NCBI GenBank assembly: GCA_024638905.1
Contig: JAHEJH010000197.1
Coordinates: 1-5,637 of the forward strand
From: Luminiphilus sp.
GTDB lineage: Bacteria > Pseudomonadota > Gammaproteobacteria > Pseudomonadales > Halieaceae
Length of the DNA stretch: 5,637 nt
Direction: 5' to 3'
The translations under genes and the position numbers were made by a program. This document shows, in pieces, positions 5,503 through 5,637 of this stretch. How positions within the stretch are numbered: the stretch's first letter is position 1; every line of letters begins with the position of its first letter. The notes under the pieces are model-generated. The model was not told the origin of the DNA. It made no database searches and worked only from the letters and a program-made list of their open reading frames with translations.

Positions 5503-5637
5503 ATGGACTATTTACCGATATTCGTTGCCACTAAAGCGCACCGCATTGTTGTCGCGGGCGAGGGACAACTCGCAGAGGCGAAATGCCGTGCAGTGCTCAA
5601 AACCGCAGCAGCGGTGACGTTATTCAGTGAGGCGCCG
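5503..5637 (+). CDS. cysG: Siroheme synthase / precorrin-2 dehydrogenase N-terminus (3' end outside window)
   Basis: Forty-five codons are visible before the window ends. The translation begins MDYLPIFVATKAHRIVVAGE and continues GQLAEAKCRAVLKTAAAVTL, which matches the N-terminus of CysG and of single-domain SirC/Met8-type proteins (MDxLPIF, then a beta strand, a glycine-rich NAD-binding turn and an alpha helix). The domain oxidises precorrin-2 to sirohydrochlorin and then inserts iron. Full CysG also carries the methyltransferase that makes precorrin-2. Siroheme is the cofactor of sulfite and nitrite reductases. The usual GGG turn reads AGEG here (residues 18-21), as I recall for alphaproteobacterial-style homologues. 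The ATG at 5503 fits the family start exactly. Ribosome binding is weak (TAGAG at 5488-5492). Whether the gene encodes the fused CysG or only the dehydrogenase domain cannot be seen. Confidence 0.82.
   Translation, partial: MDYLPIFVATKAHRIVVAGEGQLAEAKCRAVLKTAAAVTLFSEAP

Noticed and set aside
5369..5617. Open frame of 82 codons on the + strand starting with TTG
   Set aside because: It runs through the AT-rich control region and then overlaps cysG in another frame. It has no ribosome binding site and no recognisable domain.

Overview
The window is a compact stretch of bacterial chromosome, most likely from a gammaproteobacterium. Two things point there. It carries lipopolysaccharide genes (lpxK, kdsB), so the cell is Gram-negative. 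It also has uvrC - pgsA - tRNA-Gly(GCC) in the order known from Escherichia coli and pseudomonads, and the tRNA is nearly identical to the E. coli one as I remember it. Coding DNA is moderately GC-rich. The start of the cysG-like gene at the right end looks to me more like the alphaproteobacterial style of that protein, so a marine gammaproteobacterium is a reasonable guess, but the sequence does not settle the taxon.

Layout: positions 1-4764 hold five co-directional + strand genes: lpxK (3' part only), kdsB, murB, uvrC and pgsA. Gaps are 7, 4, 11 and 53 bases, so they probably form one transcription unit. LpxK and KdsB serve lipid A and Kdo synthesis, MurB makes a peptidoglycan precursor, PgsA makes phosphatidylglycerol phosphate, and UvrC is the nucleotide-excision-repair nuclease. 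The unit is thus an envelope operon with a repair gene inside it. The widest gap (uvrC-pgsA) can fold into two overlapping stems just before the pgsA ribosome binding site, and pgsA starts with TTG.

Positions 4761-4873 hold tRNA-Gly with its own good sigma70-type promoter, whose -35 box overlaps the pgsA stop codon. A convergent gene for an Lrp/AsnC-family regulator follows on the - strand (4907-5359).

Positions 5360-5502 are a very AT-rich divergent promoter region (20 G/C in the 90 bases 5381-5470). It contains a 44-bp near-palindrome around a perfect 14-bp core, plus a smaller palindrome over the likely regulator promoter. These look like regulator-binding sites. On the other side the + strand gene that begins at 5503 and runs off the window is the N-terminus of a siroheme synthase / precorrin-2 dehydrogenase (CysG type). 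The pair suggests an Lrp-type regulator controlling siroheme synthesis, and perhaps sulfite or nitrite reduction beyond the window edge.

I found no mobile element, CRISPR array, phage gene or clearly new system. The most interesting unexplained structure is the dyad-rich control region between the regulator and cysG.
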